From the NCBI RefSeq assembly GCF_000299415.1, contig NZ_AMPG01000001.1:434001-498000 (forward strand): a DNA stretch of 64,000 bases. The letters are read 5' to 3'. Origin of the DNA: Candidatus Microthrix parvicella Bio17-1 (GTDB lineage Bacteria > Actinomycetota > Acidimicrobiia > Acidimicrobiales > Microtrichaceae). Both the position numbers and the translations under genes were made by a program. Positions 62,789 through 64,000 of the stretch are shown one piece after another; position 1 is the first letter of the stretch; the number at the start of each line of letters is the position of its first letter. The notes under the pieces are model-generated. The model did not search any database. It was not told the DNA's origin and saw only the letters and a list, made by a program, of their open reading frames with translations.

Positions 62789-64000
62789 TCAGTCGGGCTC
62801 GAGGAACTCCGGTTCGGGTCCCTGTCCCGAGCCACGACCATCAACCTCGAGAATGGCCTCGATCACATCGCGCGCCAATGGCAGGAGTGTCATCGAACCG
62901 GCGACGACCAGGAGGTCCTCCTCCTCGGTGTGGCGCATCGCCCGGGCGAGGGCGGTTTCGGGGTCGACCACCGACTCCACGGACAATCCGGCGGCGGTGA
63001 AGGCGGCGACCACGTCGGCCAGGTCGGCGGCGCGCGGCGACGGCGGACTGGTGAGAATCACCGAATCCAGACGGGCCTGCACCAGCGCCTCGGCGATCAA
63101 CCGCGGATCACGACCGACCAGCAGGCCCACCACGGCCATGCGTGAGCCCACCACATCAAACTCGGTGCTCAGCGTGTCGGCCAGGGCCATCACCGCCTCG
63201 GGGTTGTGGGCCGAATCAAGGATGATCAACGGCTGCCGAGCAAGCACCTCGGCGCGACCCCGAAGGCGCACTCCGGCAAATGCCTCGTCGATCACCTCAT
63301 CGTCCAGGGCCCGGTCGAAGAACGCCTCGGCGGCCGCGACCGCCAGCAACGCGTTCGGCGCCACCCACGAACCGAACGCCGGCACAAAGACCTCCGGATG
63401 GATTCCCCATTCGGTGCGCAACTCAGCCTGGTGGCCACCCACCGCCAACTGGTCGCCATCCACCTCCAACCCATGACCCACCCGCACCACGCGCTCAGGC
63501 CCCTCAGCCTCGATCACGGCGGCCAACTCATCGTCCATCCCGCCCAGCACCACGGTGGACTCACGTCGTACGATGCCCGCCTTGGCCGCAGCAACCTGTT
63601 GCTCCCAACCCGGCCCGCCCGGCGTGTGATCACGGCCGATGTTGGTCACGACAGCCACCTGCGCATCGGCCACGTTCGTTGCGTCGCTGCGACCCAACAT
63701 GCCCACCTCGACCACCATCACCTCAACCGCAGCATCGGCGAACGACCGGTATGCGGCAGCGATCAGCGCCTCGAATCGCGTTGGCGGTGCCTCCAGCGCC
63801 CCCGCCGCCAACTGAACGGCCTCCAACGCCTCGGACAGCACCTCGGCCTCAAGAGGCTCGTCATCCAACATCACCCGCTGGAGGACAGAGCCAAGATCGG
63901 GGGACGTGGTGGTGCCGACCGTCAGGCCAGATGCCATCAGCAGACGGGTGAGCAGCGTGGCCACCGTGCCCTTGCCGTTGGTGCCGGTCACCAGGATCAC
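62789..64000 (-). CDS. folC: Folylpolyglutamate/dihydrofolate synthase, 5' end truncated by window
   Basis: Mur-ligase-family enzyme adding glutamate to folates, and dihydropteroate in bifunctional members. The visible 403 residues run off the right edge. P-loop VTGTNGKGTVATLL lies right at the edge, so about 40-50 N-terminal residues are missing; later blocks include VEVGMLGRSDATNV, VVTNIGRDHT, ILDSAHNPEA and the C-terminal ligase domain (VVGLLVGRDPRLI). Downstream partner ndk. Confidence 0.92.
   Translation of the reverse strand: MILVTGTNGKGTVATLLTRLLMASGLTVGTTTSPDLGSVLQRVMLDDEPLEAEVLSEALEAVQLAAGALEAPPTRFEALIAAAYRSFADAAVEVMVVEVGMLGRSDATNVADAQVAVVTNIGRDHTPGGPGWEQQVAAAKAGIVRRESTVVLGGMDDELAAVIEAEGPERVVRVGHGLEVDGDQLAVGGHQAELRTEWGIHPEVFVPAFGSWVAPNALLAVAAAEAFFDRALDDEVIDEAFAGVRLRGRAEVLARQPLIILDSAHNPEAVMALADTLSTEFDVVGSRMAVVGLLVGRDPRLIAEALVQARLDSVILTSPPSPRAADLADVVAAFTAAGLSVESVVDPETALARAMRHTEEEDLLVVAGSMTLLPLARDVIEAILEVDGRGSGQGPEPEFLEPD

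Noticed and set aside
1-64000. CRISPR array, prophage, insertion sequence or defence island
   Set aside because: No spaced repeats, transposase, integrase or phage genes were found; the window is core housekeeping genes.

Overview
This is a high-GC, densely packed, almost entirely chromosomal core-genome window. Protein families point to an actinobacterium: an F420 pathway gene (cofC), a mycobacterial-type CysM beside a JAMM Cys-releasing protease, MenB, an IclR regulator divergent from leuCD, GluRS beside tRNA-Gln and tRNA-Glu, and many apparently leaderless genes with TANNNT -10 boxes 6-10 nt before the start codon. The mreBCD-mrdA-rodA cluster, citramalate synthase and general gene style suggest the class Acidimicrobiia (Microthrix/Ilumatobacter-like). 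That placement is inference; no 16S gene is present.

Layout. 1-8 kb: an edge-truncated unknown gene and gpsA (minus), divergent from cofC and a PIG-L deacetylase; an exported protein and a HIT protein (minus); an unknown protein, a nitroreductase, gltX and a YdcF-like protein (plus). 8-11 kb: tRNA-Gln and tRNA-Glu, a ClC channel overlapping a MarR regulator, an L,D-transpeptidase. 11-16 kb: a leuB-ilvE-cimA operon (minus) with what looks like a peptide-coding attenuator leader; then greA and mscL (plus). 16-25 kb: ppx, rsgA, menB, a gamma-glutamyltransferase and an IclR regulator, divergent from leuCD with a palindromic operator candidate between them. 25-36 kb: a BI-1 membrane protein, an AbiEi/DUF559-type gene broken by an in-frame TGA, serA, two SDR-type enzymes, an EamA transporter, galE, a HAD phosphatase and a two-subunit B12 mutase with isobutyryl-CoA-mutase-like active-site residues. 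36-42 kb: CAP lipoprotein, PAQR protein, pirin, cysM and mec (no cysO between them), smpB, a lipoprotein and the tmRNA gene ssrA. 42-64 kb: a DUF2207 protein, an Asp/Asn hydroxylase-like protein, then an uninterrupted minus-strand block: folC, ndk, mreBCD, mrdA, rodA, the TIGR03960/TIGR03936 pair, RNase E/G, rplU, rpmA, comF, secA, prfB, ftsE, ftsX.

How the genes fit together. Two separate loci (leuB-ilvE-cimA and leuCD) supply the leucine/isoleucine branch. CimA makes citramalate, which LeuCD and LeuB carry to 2-oxobutyrate, so isoleucine can be made without threonine deaminase. The loci appear to be controlled differently: a ribosome-sensing leader on leuB and an IclR repressor on leuCD. 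smpB and ssrA give trans-translation. The mre/mrd block builds the elongating cell wall and is followed by ribosome, secretion and division genes. No prophage, insertion sequence, CRISPR array or defence island was found. The most notable items are the leuB leader, the nonsense-broken AbiEi/DUF559 gene, the ICM-like mutase, the mec-cysM pair without cysO, and the genome-wide leaderless pattern.
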